From: Bryobacterales bacterium
Lineage (GTDB): Bacteria > Acidobacteriota > Terriglobia > Bryobacterales > Bryobacteraceae
Direction of reading: 5' to 3'
Assembly (NCBI GenBank): GCA_003142185.1
Contig: PLOR01000106.1
Coordinates: 1 to 64,000, forward strand
DNA length: 64,000 nucleotides
Shown: positions 10,279 to 19,578 of the stretch, piece by piece
Position numbering within the stretch: the stretch's first letter is position 1
How the letters are laid out: each line of letters begins with the position of its first letter
Position numbers and translations under genes: made by a program
The notes under the pieces: model-generated
Told to the model about the DNA's origin: nothing
Databases searched by the model: none
Seen by the model: the letters and a program-made list of their open reading frames with translations, nothing else

Positions 10279-11004
10279 CTATTCGTGCTTTTCGAGCAGC
10301 AGGGCGATGGTGCCGATGGCGAACTGCATGCGCACGCGGATCTCGACCGGCAGCTTGCGGCGATCGTCGGTCAGCCAGATGTTGAGATGCGCGGGACGCC
10401 TGTAGAGAACGTTGTCGAACAGGTAGGCCTCATAGCGGATGGTATGGAAGACACCCTCGGGAGTCTTGACGTCCTCGCGCTGCTGCGCCTCCACTTTGGC
10501 CATTACGCTCTTCTTGCCATCGCTCACGGCCACGTTGACACTGTGGCCCGGTTCCAGGTTCAAGGTGCGCAGAAAATACAAGCCGCCGGCCACGTCGTGT
10601 ACGCAGGGAGGGATTTCGATGTCCTGGGCCAGCAGCACGGCGTTTTTGGCGCGGTCGCGCTCCAGGTAGCTGGCCTTGTGACCATCGTAGGTGACGCGCG
10701 TCTCACGCTGCCGGTTGCCTTCCTGCGAATAGAGCATGGTGGATTCGGCGCAACCGTCCTGGTTGAGATTCGCCTGGTAAGCATCTTCCACGCGGAATAA
10801 TTTGGAGACGAGGCCAATCGATTCCACTTTGAGGTTGACCTGCGAGGAGGCGCGCGCCTGCTGCCACTCAAGCCGCACCTTGCCGGCCGTGATGAGACGC
10901 CACTCGATGCTGTAGGTCAGCACCTCGTGCGCGGGCAGGGCCGCGTTTTGCGCCAAGGCAAACGGAGCCACACCCAGCAGAGGCAGCCAGAGCCGCGCAA
11001 GCAT
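10279..11004 (-). CDS. DUF3108 periplasmic protein
   Basis: 241 aa with a signal peptide ([19 protein letters not shown]). The body opens with [22 protein letters not shown], the typical start of DUF3108, and ends with [22 protein letters not shown]. The family has unknown function and is often found with envelope or outer-membrane genes. It is divergent from the TonB receptor across 122 bp. Confidence 0.8.
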   Translation of the reverse strand: MLARLWLPLLGVAPFALAQNAALPAHEVLTYSIEWRLITAGKVRLEWQQARASSQVNLKVESIGLVSKLFRVEDAYQANLNQDGCAESTMLYSQEGNRQRETRVTYDGHKASYLERDRAKNAVLLAQDIEIPPCVHDVAGGLYFLRTLNLEPGHSVNVAVSDGKKSVMAKVEAQQREDVKTPEGVFHTIRYEAYLFDNVLYRRPAHLNIWLTDDRRKLPVEIRVRMQFAIGTIALLLEKHE

Positions 11005-11090
11005 GTAGTGACAAGTTTCGCAGATACGCCGCTAGAGATGCAACGGGGGCGGAGTGCACGACACAAAGGTGGATCGTACGCTCTCCGCCA

Positions 11091-11119
11091 TTGGACCGTC
11101 TTCGCCCGGCTGATAGAGT
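11091..11119 (+). promoter_or_regulatory. Possible promoter giving a near-leaderless TonB-receptor mRNA
   Basis: TTGGAC, 17 bp, TAGAGT. The -10 ends only 7 bp before the ATG at 11127, and there is no clear Shine-Dalgarno, so transcription would start at or next to the start codon. This is a consensus match only and could be chance. Confidence 0.35.
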
Positions 11120-11126
11120 AGAAGTA

Positions 11127-14100
11127 ATGCGGGCGGGCGGTCTCATGGCGGTCCTCGGGGCCATTCTTGTGGCCGGACAGCCCGTGGCTGCGCAACGCTA
11201 CGCCAGCCTGGCCGGGCACGTGCTCGACACCTCCGGTGGCGGCATCTCCGGCGCCGTGGTGACCGTCACCAACCAGGAAACCGGGTTTCGCCGCAGCGCG
11301 GAAACAGAAATCGGCGGAGCCTACGCGGTGAGCCCGCTCGAAGCGGGTGTCTACAAAATCACCGTGCGCAAGGAGGGATTCCGCACCCTGGTCCGATTTG
11401 GCATGCCCTTGGCGGAAGCGCGGGCGGCCGCGGCCGATTTCGTGCTCCCGGTGGGCAGCATCTTCGAGACCGTCACCGTGGAAGGAGTGCCATCGCCGCT
11501 CGACCGCGAGGACGCCGCCCCCGAAACCGCCTTCGAGCACGACGAAATCGCCCGCCTGCCGCTCAACGGCGGGGGCCTGTTGCAGCTTTTAGATACCGCG
11601 CCGACCACCAATGTCACGCCCGCCACGCGCGGCGAAGCCGGGCAATTCACCACCGCCGGGCAGCGGCCCAACACGAACTACTTCACGGTGGATGGGGTCA
11701 GCGCCAACAACGGTGTAACCGCTGGCGGCATTCCGGCGCAATCGACCGGCGGAACCTTGCCGCCGGTAAGCGCGTTCGGCAGCCTGGATTCGCTGATCTC
11801 TCCCGAAGTGGTGGACGAGTTTTCCATTCGCACCTCCAGCACCGGCGCCGAAATGGGACGCTTGCCGGGAGCGCAGATCGCCATCACCAGCCAATCCGGC
11901 GCGAATCTTTGGCACGGCTCGCTCGACTACCGATGGCGCAATGAAGTTCTGGCGGCCAACGATTGGTTCGCCAACCAGGCCAGCCTGGGCCGGGGCGCGG
12001 CGCGGCTCAACGAAATCAGCCAGACGCTGGGCGGGCCGGTGCGCGCCAACCGCACCTTCGTGTTCCTCTCCTTCCAGCACCTGGGGCTGACCCAACCCTA
12101 TGTGTGGAACCAGCCCGTGCCGTCGCTCGACGCGCGGCAGACGGCCGGCACATGGGCGCAGGCGGTGCTGGGCATTTACCCCGTTCCGAACCAGGGCCTG
12201 CTCACCGCGGGCATCGGGGATTGGGCGGGCCGCTCCGAGCAACCGGCGTCTTTGACCGCTGGCAGCGCCCGCGCCGACCAGGCCATCGGCTCCCGCGTCT
12301 CGCTGTTCGGCCGCTATAGCGACGCGCCATCGGAAAACCAGTTCGGCGCTTTCCAGGTGAACCGCATCGACCTGCGATTCCAAAGCCTCACCCTGGGATT
12401 GACGGCCCATCCCACCGCGCGCACCGTGCTCACCGTGCGCGCCAACGAGAGCCAGTCCAGCGCGTACTCGTTATGGAACGGCGGCGGCGGCGCTACCGGG
12501 CCGGGATGCCAGTTGCAGCCGCTCACCACCGCCTTCCTGTTCGTCACCGAAGACTGCGATTACCTGGTGCGGTTCACCATCGGCGGAATCGGCCAATTGG
12601 TCTCCGGAGAGGAAGGCGAGCGCCGCCAGCGGCAGTTTCAAACCACCGGATCGCTCGAATTCCATCGCGCCAGGCACGACATGCAGGTGGGCGCGGATTA
12701 CCGGCGCGTCCTTGCCATTCGCCACGACGAGACGCCGGCGCTGGGCGTGATTGCCGACAACGTCGCAGGTTTATCGACCGAGCAGAATCTGTGGATCGCC
12801 AAGAGCGCGGCGGTGGACGAATCGGCTGGCGTGACGGAGTTGTCGCTGTGGATTCAGGATGCCTGGCGCGTCTCCTCGCGGTTTACGCTGACCGCGGGCC
12901 TGCGCTGGGAATTCAGTCCCGCGCCGGTCCCCGATCCGGCCACCAAGTTTTGGGACTCGGCCGCCGGACAAGTGGTGTCGTTTTCGGCTCTCTCCTCTCA
13001 GTGCTGCCCGAGGATCACGTCGTTGTGGCCGACCTCCTACCGGGACTTTGCGCCGCGCCTGGGTTTCGCCTGGCGTCTCACCGGAGACGGCAAGACCGCG
13101 CTGCGCGCCGGCGGCGGCCTGTATTACGACTCGAGCATGAGCATCGCCGCCGATTCCATTAACGGTGGTCCGCTCAGCTTGGCCAGCTACACCGGTGAAA
13201 CCGTGCCGTTTCCTTCGGAACTCAGTTACGCGTTCCTGCCCAATCTGCGCCTGCCCGCCGTCGCCCAGTGGAACTTGTCGATCGAGCGGGCACTCGGAAG
13301 GCACGACATCGTCTCGGCCGGCTACGTCGGCTCGGCCGGCTACGATCTGCTTCGCCGGGAAGTGGGCGGCGCGGGCAGTTCCGCCACTTCCTGGATTGCG
13401 CTGACCACCAACCACGGCCACTCCGCCTACCACGCTCTCGAAGCGCAGTACCGGCGGCGGTTCACGAGCGGCTTGAACGGCCTGGTATCGTACACCTGGT
13501 CGCACGCTATCGACAACGATTCAAGCGATGCATTCCTGCTTTGGGCGGGCTTCGCGGCGCCGAGCGACCGAGGCGCATCCGATTTCGATCTACGCCAATC
13601 CTTCACCACGACGCTGAGCTACACAATTCCGCAACGCGAGAAGGATGGGCGCTGGCGGCGGTTGGCGGGCGGGTGGTCGGCCAACGCGATTTTGCGCGCG
13701 CGCAGCGGTTTTCCCATCACCGTGCTCGAAAGCGAGGAGTATACCGGCATCACCCTGACCAACGCCTTCCGGCCGCTGCTTCTGCTCGGGCAGCCGCTGT
13801 GGATCGGCGACTCCAATACGCCCGGCGGCCGCCGTCTGAACCCGGCCGCGTTCCTGGTGCTGCCATCCGGCCAACAGGGCGATCTGGGCCGCAACTCCAT
13901 CAACGGGTTCGGCATGGCACAACTCGATATGGCCGTCAGCCGCGATTTCCCCATCCGCGAAAAGATTGCCCTGCAATTCCGCGTGGACGCATTCAATGCG
14001 CTCAACCACCCGAATTTCGCCGACCCGGTGCGCTACCTCGACAATCCGCTGTTCGGCCAATCGGCTTCCATGTTGAACATGATGCTGGGAACCGGCAGCC

Positions 14101-14177
14101 CAGGCAGCGGTTTATCGCCGCTGCTGGGAACCGGCGGCCCACGCATGTTTCAACTGGGCCTGCGCCTGCACTTTTAG
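11127..14177 (+). CDS. Oar-like TonB-dependent outer-membrane receptor
   Basis: 1,016 aa. A signal peptide (MAVLGAILVAGQPVAAQ) precedes a carboxypeptidase-regulatory/CNA-B-like domain (residues about 26-85). A plug region follows (PNTNYFTVDGVSANNG; FGSLDSLISPEVVDEFSI), then a long beta-barrel with the acidobacterial Oar features FRVDAFNALNHPNF and RDFAPRLGFAWRLTGDGKTALRAGGG. The C-terminus ends LGLRLHF with a terminal aromatic. Family role is TonB-driven uptake or surface adhesion; the ligand is unknown. The stop is followed by a strong hairpin at 14182. Confidence 0.9.
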   Translation: MRAGGLMAVLGAILVAGQPVAAQRYASLAGHVLDTSGGGISGAVVTVTNQETGFRRSAETEIGGAYAVSPLEAGVYKITVRKEGFRTLVRFGMPLAEARAAAADFVLPVGSIFETVTVEGVPSPLDREDAAPETAFEHDEIARLPLNGGGLLQLLDTAPTTNVTPATRGEAGQFTTAGQRPNTNYFTVDGVSANNGVTAGGIPAQSTGGTLPPVSAFGSLDSLISPEVVDEFSIRTSSTGAEMGRLPGAQIAITSQSGANLWHGSLDYRWRNEVLAANDWFANQASLGRGAARLNEISQTLGGPVRANRTFVFLSFQHLGLTQPYVWNQPVPSLDARQTAGTWAQAVLGIYPVPNQGLLTAGIGDWAGRSEQPASLTAGSARADQAIGSRVSLFGRYSDAPSENQFGAFQVNRIDLRFQSLTLGLTAHPTARTVLTVRANESQSSAYSLWNGGGGATGPGCQLQPLTTAFLFVTEDCDYLVRFTIGGIGQLVSGEEGERRQRQFQTTGSLEFHRARHDMQVGADYRRVLAIRHDETPALGVIADNVAGLSTEQNLWIAKSAAVDESAGVTELSLWIQDAWRVSSRFTLTAGLRWEFSPAPVPDPATKFWDSAAGQVVSFSALSSQCCPRITSLWPTSYRDFAPRLGFAWRLTGDGKTALRAGGGLYYDSSMSIAADSINGGPLSLASYTGETVPFPSELSYAFLPNLRLPAVAQWNLSIERALGRHDIVSAGYVGSAGYDLLRREVGGAGSSATSWIALTTNHGHSAYHALEAQYRRRFTSGLNGLVSYTWSHAIDNDSSDAFLLWAGFAAPSDRGASDFDLRQSFTTTLSYTIPQREKDGRWRRLAGGWSANAILRARSGFPITVLESEEYTGITLTNAFRPLLLLGQPLWIGDSNTPGGRRLNPAAFLVLPSGQQGDLGRNSINGFGMAQLDMAVSRDFPIREKIALQFRVDAFNALNHPNFADPVRYLDNPLFGQSASMLNMMLGTGSPGSGLSPLLGTGGPRMFQLGLRLHF

Positions 14178-14181
14178 GTGG

Positions 14182-14201
14182 GGCAGGCGATTTCGCCTGC
14201 C
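14182..14201. terminator. Hairpin after the TonB receptor (GGCAGGC repeat, copy 2)
   Basis: Arms GGCAGGCG and CGCCTGCC around ATTT, 4 bp after the receptor stop and between convergent genes. The same element occurs at 1451-1470. There is no clear T-tract, so it may be a bidirectional terminator, an RNA-end stabiliser or a REP-like element. Confidence 0.5.
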
Positions 14202-14260
14202 AATCGCTACGCCAGTCGGGTCCGCGCCATGGAACGTATCGGAACCGCGTTCAATCGCTC

Positions 14261-15214
14261 TCAGTATTTTGCCAACTCCTCAAAATCCACGTTGCCGCCA
14301 GAGAGGATCACTCCCAACGAGCCAATGCCCGGCGGCAATTTTCCGAACAGTACGGCGGCGGCGGGAACCGCGCCGCTCGGCTCTACCAGCACTTTGAGCC
14401 GCAGCAGAAGGAATTTCACCGTCTGGCGGATTTCGTCGTCGCTCACCAGCACCACCGCTTCCGCGAGTTGCCGCACCACGGGGAAGGTCAGCGCGCCCGG
14501 CTGCGGCGCGCGCAGCCCGTCGGCGATGGTGTTGGGATGAGGCACCGTGACGCGCTCGCCGGCCTGGAGCGACAAAAACGTGTCGTTCGCGCCTTCCGGC
14601 TCGGCGCCGAAAACGCGGATCGCGGGATACATGGCTTTGGCGATGGTGGCGGATCCGGAAAGCAGGCCGCCGCCGCCCACGGGCGTAATCAGCGCGTCGA
14701 GCGGTCCGCTCTCTTCAAGCAGCTCGAGAGCCGCCGTGCCCTGCCCGGCCATGATCAGCGGATGGTCGAACGGCGGCACCAGCGTGGCGCCGGTTCGCTG
14801 CAAAATGCCGGCGGCGATTTGCTCGCGGACCTCAGTGTGCCGGTTGTAAGTCACAATGGCGGCGCCGTGTGCGCGCGTCGCTTCCATCTTGGCGCGCGGC
14901 GCATCCTCCGGCATCACGATGGTGGCACGGGCGCCCACGTGCTTGGCCGCGATCGCCACTGCCTGGGCGTGGTTGCCCGACGAGTAAGCCACCACGCCGC
15001 GCTGGAGCGCGTCCGCGGAAAGCGAAAGAATCAAGTTGGCCGCTCCGCGGATTTTGAAGGCTCCGCCGCGCTGCAGGTTCTCGCACTTGAAGAACACGCG
15101 CGCTCCGGCGCGGGCATCGAATCCCGCGCAAGTGAAGACCGGTGTGCGGCGCGCCAGCGGGCGTATCCGCTCCGCCGCTTGCCGAACGTCGTTGGCTTGG
15201 ATGGCTAGGTTCAT
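14261..15214 (-). CDS. PLP-dependent threonine/serine ammonia-lyase or racemase
   Basis: 317 aa fold-type II PLP enzyme. K54 in GGAFKIRGA is the Schiff-base lysine, and PVGGGGLLSG is the phosphate-binding glycine loop. SSGNHAQAVA matches the substrate-carboxylate loop. There is no C-terminal ACT regulatory domain, so it fits catabolic threonine dehydratase, serine racemase or threo-3-hydroxyaspartate ammonia-lyase. The reaction is deamination of threonine/serine, or racemisation. It appears to be a single gene. Confidence 0.85.
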   Translation of the reverse strand: MNLAIQANDVRQAAERIRPLARRTPVFTCAGFDARAGARVFFKCENLQRGGAFKIRGAANLILSLSADALQRGVVAYSSGNHAQAVAIAAKHVGARATIVMPEDAPRAKMEATRAHGAAIVTYNRHTEVREQIAAGILQRTGATLVPPFDHPLIMAGQGTAALELLEESGPLDALITPVGGGGLLSGSATIAKAMYPAIRVFGAEPEGANDTFLSLQAGERVTVPHPNTIADGLRAPQPGALTFPVVRQLAEAVVLVSDDEIRQTVKFLLLRLKVLVEPSGAVPAAAVLFGKLPPGIGSLGVILSGGNVDFEELAKY

Positions 15215-15285
15215 TCGTTCCAGAATAACCGCGCGCGCTCGCGGCGTGCGTTCAGGGCCGTCACAAAGTAGTCAGTTCAATCGCA

Positions 15286-15332
15286 GACCGACCGCTCCCT
15301 TTGGTCGCGGCTCCGAAAGCGGTCGGTTCGGG
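15286..15332. repeat. Dispersed GCTCCCT-GGTCGCGGCTC repeat, copy 1
   Basis: A perfect 10-bp stem, ACCGACCGCT (15287-15296) with AGCGGTCGGT (15318-15327), encloses CCCTTTGGTCGCGGCTCCGA. The core recurs at 33457-33487 and, inverted, at 63776-63810, and partially at 5363 and 21238. Confidence 0.7.
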
Positions 15333-15359
15333 CGTTGGCAAGCTAAAGCATGCCCCACC

Positions 15360-16622
15360 TTATTCCGCCGAGATCGATACCACCACTACGCCGCGCTCGC
15401 GCGAGTCGTGTGCATCGGCAGCCAGAGCGGACGCCAGGCGGAAGCGCACCACCATGTCTTCCGCATCCCGCGGCAACGGCCGAACCAGCACGTGCGCGCC
15501 GGCGCGGCGGAACTCGGCCGGCTCCAGTTCGCTCCCGTTCACCGTGCCGGACAGCGCCACAGTGCCGTTAGCGGCGAAAAGCTCGTCGGGCAGGAACAGA
15601 TCAATCGCCACCGTCCGCGGCCGCGCGGCGCCGGTCGAGCGGATGCGGAAAGAAAACTCGCGCCCCGTCCACCGCCAGCCGGTTCCTTCCGCTCGGTGCC
15701 AGCCATCCAGCAGTTCCACGTTGGCAAGCCGGTCGAAGCGGCTCCGCAGAAAGCAGAACGCGCGCTCGTCGCGATCCGCGCGCACCGGGTCCGACCGGCG
15801 CGTGTCGCCCACCGGGAGGAAGTCGAGCACGTCCCAATAGGTCCGCTTCAGGGCCAGCCGCAGCCCGGGCTCGGAGAAAACGAAGTAGTTGCTCTCGTCG
15901 TTGTTGAGCTCGGTCTCGTCCAGCAGGTACGCCAGCGCCACGTCTTTCGGCATCGGCGCGCCGCCGGGAAAACGGCGCGCGATGCGCGTGCTCAGAAAGC
16001 AGAAGGCGGAGCGCTTTGCCAACTCCTCGAGAACGTGGAACGGGTTGCGCAGATGATAGAGCGTGCCCAGAAAAAACGCCAAATCGTACGGCCCGCCCGG
16101 CAATTGGAACGGCCGGTCCAGATCGAGTTCCACCAGCTCCACCGACGACCCGAGCGCGGCCTTGAGCGCGCGCGCGCCGCGCATCCCGTTGTGGTTGTAA
16201 ACCCCGTGGTCGACTGCGGTTACCTGGTAGCCGAGCGATTCGAGAAAGAACCCCAGTTCGCCATCCGCGCAGCCCAAGTCGAGAACCTTGCGCCCCCCGC
16301 CGTCCGGCCCCAAAATCGCCCGGTGGGCGCCGCGCAAGAGCTGGTTGCAGTGAGTGAGCGACGATAGCGTGTCGTACGGATACCACTCGAAGCCCGGATT
16401 TCGAATGCCGAGCCTCGCCCGGCAGAGAACCTCCCGATATTGCTCCGCCAGGTCGCGCACGGCCTCGATTCCCTGTTTTGCGCTGTCCGCCGCGTTTTGC
16501 ATTCCGCCGGCGCCTCTTGCCCGCATGGCGTCCATCATAACGCGCCGCCGCTGGCCGCTCGAAGCTGCCGTGCCCAATTCCCACCGTACGTGATAGGCCG
16601 TTCGTGATAGATCGTTGGGCAT
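15360..16622 (-). CDS. SAM-dependent methyltransferase with CmoB/DUF1698-like core
   Basis: 420 aa. The class I SAM motif is KVLDLGCADGELGFFLES, followed by the acidic strand VTAVDHGVYN and the post-motif FFLGTLYHLRNPFHVL. NPGFEWYPYDTLSSL before the Rossmann domain resembles tRNA-U34 carboxymethyl/methoxy-type methyltransferases, but the C-terminal 150 residues look beta-rich and unrelated. Substrate is undetermined: tRNA, lipid or small molecule are all possible. The N-terminus is uncertain; ATGs at 16538 or 16535 are also plausible and would drop about 28 atypical residues. Confidence 0.7.
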   Translation of the reverse strand: MPNDLSRTAYHVRWELGTAASSGQRRRVMMDAMRARGAGGMQNAADSAKQGIEAVRDLAEQYREVLCRARLGIRNPGFEWYPYDTLSSLTHCNQLLRGAHRAILGPDGGGRKVLDLGCADGELGFFLESLGYQVTAVDHGVYNHNGMRGARALKAALGSSVELVELDLDRPFQLPGGPYDLAFFLGTLYHLRNPFHVLEELAKRSAFCFLSTRIARRFPGGAPMPKDVALAYLLDETELNNDESNYFVFSEPGLRLALKRTYWDVLDFLPVGDTRRSDPVRADRDERAFCFLRSRFDRLANVELLDGWHRAEGTGWRWTGREFSFRIRSTGAARPRTVAIDLFLPDELFAANGTVALSGTVNGSELEPAEFRRAGAHVLVRPLPRDAEDMVVRFRLASALAADAHDSRERGVVVVSISAE

Positions 16623-16744
16623 GGGCCCTAATTAACTAAAGTCGGCCTTGGCAATGCTGTCGCGCGCATGGTACTAGTAGAACTAGTTGGCTGGCAGTAC
16701 CCTATTGCAGTACCCGCGGTACTCGTTTTCGGGCTTGCGGTTTC

Positions 16745-16778
16745 GCTGGGGCAACCCAGCTTTGAGCCAAGGAGGCTC
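16745..16778 (+). promoter_or_regulatory. Structured 5' leader with a hairpin holding the ribosome site
   Basis: Two adjacent hairpins lie just before the ATG at 16787. The first is GCTGGG-GCAA-CCCAGC (16745-16760) with a GNRA tetraloop. The second is GAGCC-AAGGA-GGCTC (16764-16778), in which the Shine-Dalgarno AAGGAGG forms the loop and part of the stem. This could modulate translation. Upstream (16670-16735) are several GTAC-containing repeats of unknown meaning. Confidence 0.45.
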
Positions 16779-16786
16779 GGCTTATT

Positions 16787-17998
16787 ATGTCAACATTCGG
16801 AATCGTCTTCAGAGCGGCCATTCCAGCCGCAATCATGAGTTGCACTCTTATCGCGCAAACTACCATCGCTCCCGTAGGCAACAGTGGCCGGCTCGTAAGC
16901 ACCATCGGTGTGGATCGCAGTGTTTATTTCCCTGGTGAGGAAGCCGTGCTGACTCTGACCGCCCGCAACGCCGGTTCCGCTCCGTTGGAGGTCGTGTCGC
17001 CGTTCTCTGCCTTCGGCTGTTTCGAGCTATCCCGCTTGTCGCCATCGGGTTCTCTGGTGCCGATCTTCGCGCGGCCGGTGTGTCCGCTACGGCTGGTCGA
17101 GCCGGCTGGATCGAAGATGGTGCTGGCGTCGGGCGAAGAGAGCCGCGTCACGGTGAGCGGCGATGACTTGTGGCCCGGATCGAGCGCTTCTACCGTGCCG
17201 GGCACCGCCGGCTACTACCAGATCGCGCAGGGCGTTTCCGGCGCATCGGCGGTCTTCCGGATCGCTATGCCCCACCTGGAAGCGGCCGCGGCGGTGCGCA
17301 TCAACGACATTACGTACACCGATCCGGCCACCGGGCGCGAAGTCCGTAAGCCGGCATACATGCACGCTTTTTCCCTGCGGTGGAACAACCAGAGCTATCT
17401 CTGCATCGCCTTGTCGCCCAGCCTGCGGGACAAAGCCGTGGCGACCGATGGGGCCGGAAACGTGACGGCCGTCGGCGTTCCCTATCGGCGGTTGGCCACG
17501 CTGCCGGGCCCTCTCGCCTCGGTGGCGGGTACCGCTAACGCACAGGACAACCTGGCAATCACTTGGGCGGATACGAAAGGCGCCAGCCAGACCGTGCTGG
17601 TGGCCGGCAACCAGCCGAGCGGCGCCGCAGACGCCGTTCAGGTTGCTCTGGACTCGACTTTCGAGAAACTGAGTTCGGCCGACATCCAGCAGTTCTCCGC
17701 CAAGGTTGCCGGGGCAGCCAACCGCAACGTGTCCTGGAGTGTTTCGCTCGCTCCCGGTGCGCCGGCCGGAGCCCAGGCCGGAGCGGTCACCGCCGCCGGC
17801 ATCTACACGGCCCCGGCGGGAATCGCCAGACCGTATGCGGCGATCATTACCGCGCAGAGCCAGGCGGATCCATCCAGGTCCGCTGTCGGCGTGGTTTCTC
17901 TGCAGCCACGGAATCAGAATACTCTAGCGGCGGCCGGTGGCGGCTTGACCTTCGCGGCCAAGTCGCCGGCCACCGCCTCGTCCGGTCCTGGCCAGTAG
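16787..17998 (+). CDS. Secreted Ig-like protein of unknown function
   Basis: 403 aa with a signal peptide (AAIPAAIMSCTLIAQT). The N-terminal region (STIGVDRSVYFPGEEAVLTL) resembles an Ig/CARDB-like strand pattern. A C-terminal Ig-like module of the BACON/Big type ends in AGIYTAPAGIARPYAAIITA, a pattern frequent in acidobacterial surface proteins. No catalytic motif was seen. It is monocistronic, followed by a strong terminator at 18048. Confidence 0.65.
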   Translation: MSTFGIVFRAAIPAAIMSCTLIAQTTIAPVGNSGRLVSTIGVDRSVYFPGEEAVLTLTARNAGSAPLEVVSPFSAFGCFELSRLSPSGSLVPIFARPVCPLRLVEPAGSKMVLASGEESRVTVSGDDLWPGSSASTVPGTAGYYQIAQGVSGASAVFRIAMPHLEAAAAVRINDITYTDPATGREVRKPAYMHAFSLRWNNQSYLCIALSPSLRDKAVATDGAGNVTAVGVPYRRLATLPGPLASVAGTANAQDNLAITWADTKGASQTVLVAGNQPSGAADAVQVALDSTFEKLSSADIQQFSAKVAGAANRNVSWSVSLAPGAPAGAQAGAVTAAGIYTAPAGIARPYAAIITAQSQADPSRSAVGVVSLQPRNQNTLAAAGGGLTFAAKSPATASSGPGQ

Positions 17999-18047
17999 GG
18001 GCTGGGCTCACAAGATGGCGCGTGGAATGGGGTGTTGTGGACCCAAC

Positions 18048-18098
18048 AGCCCGCGGCCGAAGCTGCTATTCCTCTCAGCTTGGCCGCGGGCTTTCTAT
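18048..18098 (+). terminator. Rho-independent-type terminator
   Basis: Long stem with 11-bp outer arms AGCCCGCGGCC (18048-18058) and GGCCGCGGGCT (18082-18092), extended inside by AAGCTG/CAGCTT after one bulged G. It is followed by TTTCTATT. It ends the Ig-like protein transcript and separates it from the oxidoreductase operon. Confidence 0.75.
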
Positions 18099-18172
18099 TG
18101 AGCCCGCCGGCCGGCAGCAAAACAAAACTAATAGCGGCGATTCAGATCTCTAATGCCCTCAATGGCATGACG

Positions 18173-18189
18173 CTTGCTAGCATAGCAAG
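18173..18189. promoter_or_regulatory. Inverted repeat upstream of the ferredoxin oxidoreductase operon
   Basis: Perfect 7-bp arms CTTGCTA and TAGCAAG around GCA, 24 bp before the GTG start at 18213. Position and symmetry suggest a repressor or redox-regulator operator or a short RNA hairpin. No consensus promoter could be assigned with confidence. Confidence 0.45.
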
Positions 18190-18212
18190 TGACTGTTTCA
18201 TGGAGGGTTCCT

Positions 18213-18431
18213 GTGTCCAAGGGTTTTGTCGCCATCAATGTGGAACGCTGTAAAGGCTGCGCTTTTTGTGTGGAATTCTGTCCTACCCACGTGCTGGCTC
18301 TCTCTTCCGCTTTCAATTCCAAGGGTTACCACCCCCCCCACGTCGTAGCGTCGGACAAGTGCAGCGGCTGCGACCTGTGCGGAATGTACTGTCCCGACTT
18401 TGCGATTTATGGAGCGCGCTATGCACGCTGA
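18213..18431 (+). CDS. 2-oxoacid:ferredoxin oxidoreductase, delta (ferredoxin) subunit
   Basis: 72 aa with two 4Fe-4S motifs: CKGCAFCVEFCP and CSGCDLCGMYCP. The GTG at 18213 has GGAGGG 5 nt upstream; a longer reading from 18189 would include that ribosome site, so it was rejected. It passes electrons from the catalytic subunits to free ferredoxin. It is first gene of a four-gene operon and overlaps the alpha gene by 11 bp. Confidence 0.9.
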   Translation: MSKGFVAINVERCKGCAFCVEFCPTHVLALSSAFNSKGYHPPHVVASDKCSGCDLCGMYCPDFAIYGARYAR

Positions 18432-19578
18432 CCCCAAGGGAGTCTTAACAGGTGTTCATTTTCTCGACGGTGACCACGCATGTTGTGAGGGAACGCTCGC
18501 AGCAGGTGCGCGATTTGCCGCAGGTTACCCGATTACGCCGTCCACCGAGGTAGTTGAACGCTTTGCGTCGAGAATTCCTACAGTCGGCGGCATTTTCATC
18601 CAAATGGAGGATGAACTGGCCGCCTCCATCGCCATCCAGGGAGCCGTGTGGGGCGGCGCGAAAGCGTTCACCGTCACCTCGGGTCCCGGTTTTTCGTTGA
18701 TGATGGAGCACATCGGCTACGCGGCCATTACCGAAACTCCGTGCGTGTTTGTGAATGTGCAGCGCGGCGGTCCTTCCACCGGCCTGCCGACGCTGCCGGC
18801 GCAGGCCGACATGATGCAGGCGAGGTGGGGATCGCACGGCGACTACGGCATCATCGCGCTCTGCCCCAATTCCCCGCAGGAGTGCTTCGATCTCACCATT
18901 ACCGGCTTCAACTTGGCCGAAGAGTTCCGCGTACCGGTGATGATGATGCTCGATGAGTGCGTCGGCCACATGACGGAAAAAGTCATCATTCCGCCCGCCG
19001 ACCAGATTGAGGTGTCGCCGCGGCGCTACACGCACAAGCCGCCCGCTGAGTACCACCCCTTCGAACCGGGCGAGGACCTAGTGCCGGAAATGGTCAAGGC
19101 GGGGGATGGTTACCGCTTCCACGTCACCGGATTGACGCACGACGAACGCGGTTACCCCAGCATGGACGTAGCCACGCAGGACCGCCTGGTGCGGCGCCTG
19201 CTGGACAAGTTGAAGCCGTTTTCCAATGGCCGCGCGATCTGCGATACCGCCGACCTGGAGGATGCCGAAGTAGCGGTGGTCTCCTACGGCATCACCTCGC
19301 GCGTGGCGCAACGGGCGATCGAACTGGCCCGTACGCGGGGCATCCGCGCCGGCAAGTTCCGCCTCATTTCGGCCTGGCCATTCCCGGAGCAGCACATCGC
19401 CGCTCTGGCCGGCCGCGTCAAGGCGTTCGTGGTACCGGAGCTGAATTTGGGCCAGATGGTGCATGAAGTGGAACGCGCCGCGGCCGGCCGCGCCAAGGTT
19501 ATCCCAGTCAGTCACGCGGGCGGAACGGTGCACGATCCGGAAGTGATTCTCAAAGCCATCGTGGAGGCGGCGAAGTGA
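18421..19578 (+). CDS. korA: 2-oxoacid:ferredoxin oxidoreductase, alpha subunit
   Basis: 385 aa, the Por-N-like pyrimidine-binding subunit. GARFAAGYPITPSTEV and the activating glutamate in FIQMEDELAASIAIQGA are typical of 2-oxoglutarate/branched-chain 2-oxoacid ferredoxin oxidoreductases, as is TVTSGPGFSLMMEHIGYA. GGAG precedes the ATG at 18421. With the beta and gamma subunits it catalyses CoA- and ferredoxin-dependent oxidative decarboxylation, or the reverse, of a 2-oxoacid such as 2-oxoglutarate. The exact acid is not certain. Confidence 0.87.
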   Translation: MHADPKGVLTGVHFLDGDHACCEGTLAAGARFAAGYPITPSTEVVERFASRIPTVGGIFIQMEDELAASIAIQGAVWGGAKAFTVTSGPGFSLMMEHIGYAAITETPCVFVNVQRGGPSTGLPTLPAQADMMQARWGSHGDYGIIALCPNSPQECFDLTITGFNLAEEFRVPVMMMLDECVGHMTEKVIIPPADQIEVSPRRYTHKPPAEYHPFEPGEDLVPEMVKAGDGYRFHVTGLTHDERGYPSMDVATQDRLVRRLLDKLKPFSNGRAICDTADLEDAEVAVVSYGITSRVAQRAIELARTRGIRAGKFRLISAWPFPEQHIAALAGRVKAFVVPELNLGQMVHEVERAAAGRAKVIPVSHAGGTVHDPEVILKAIVEAAK

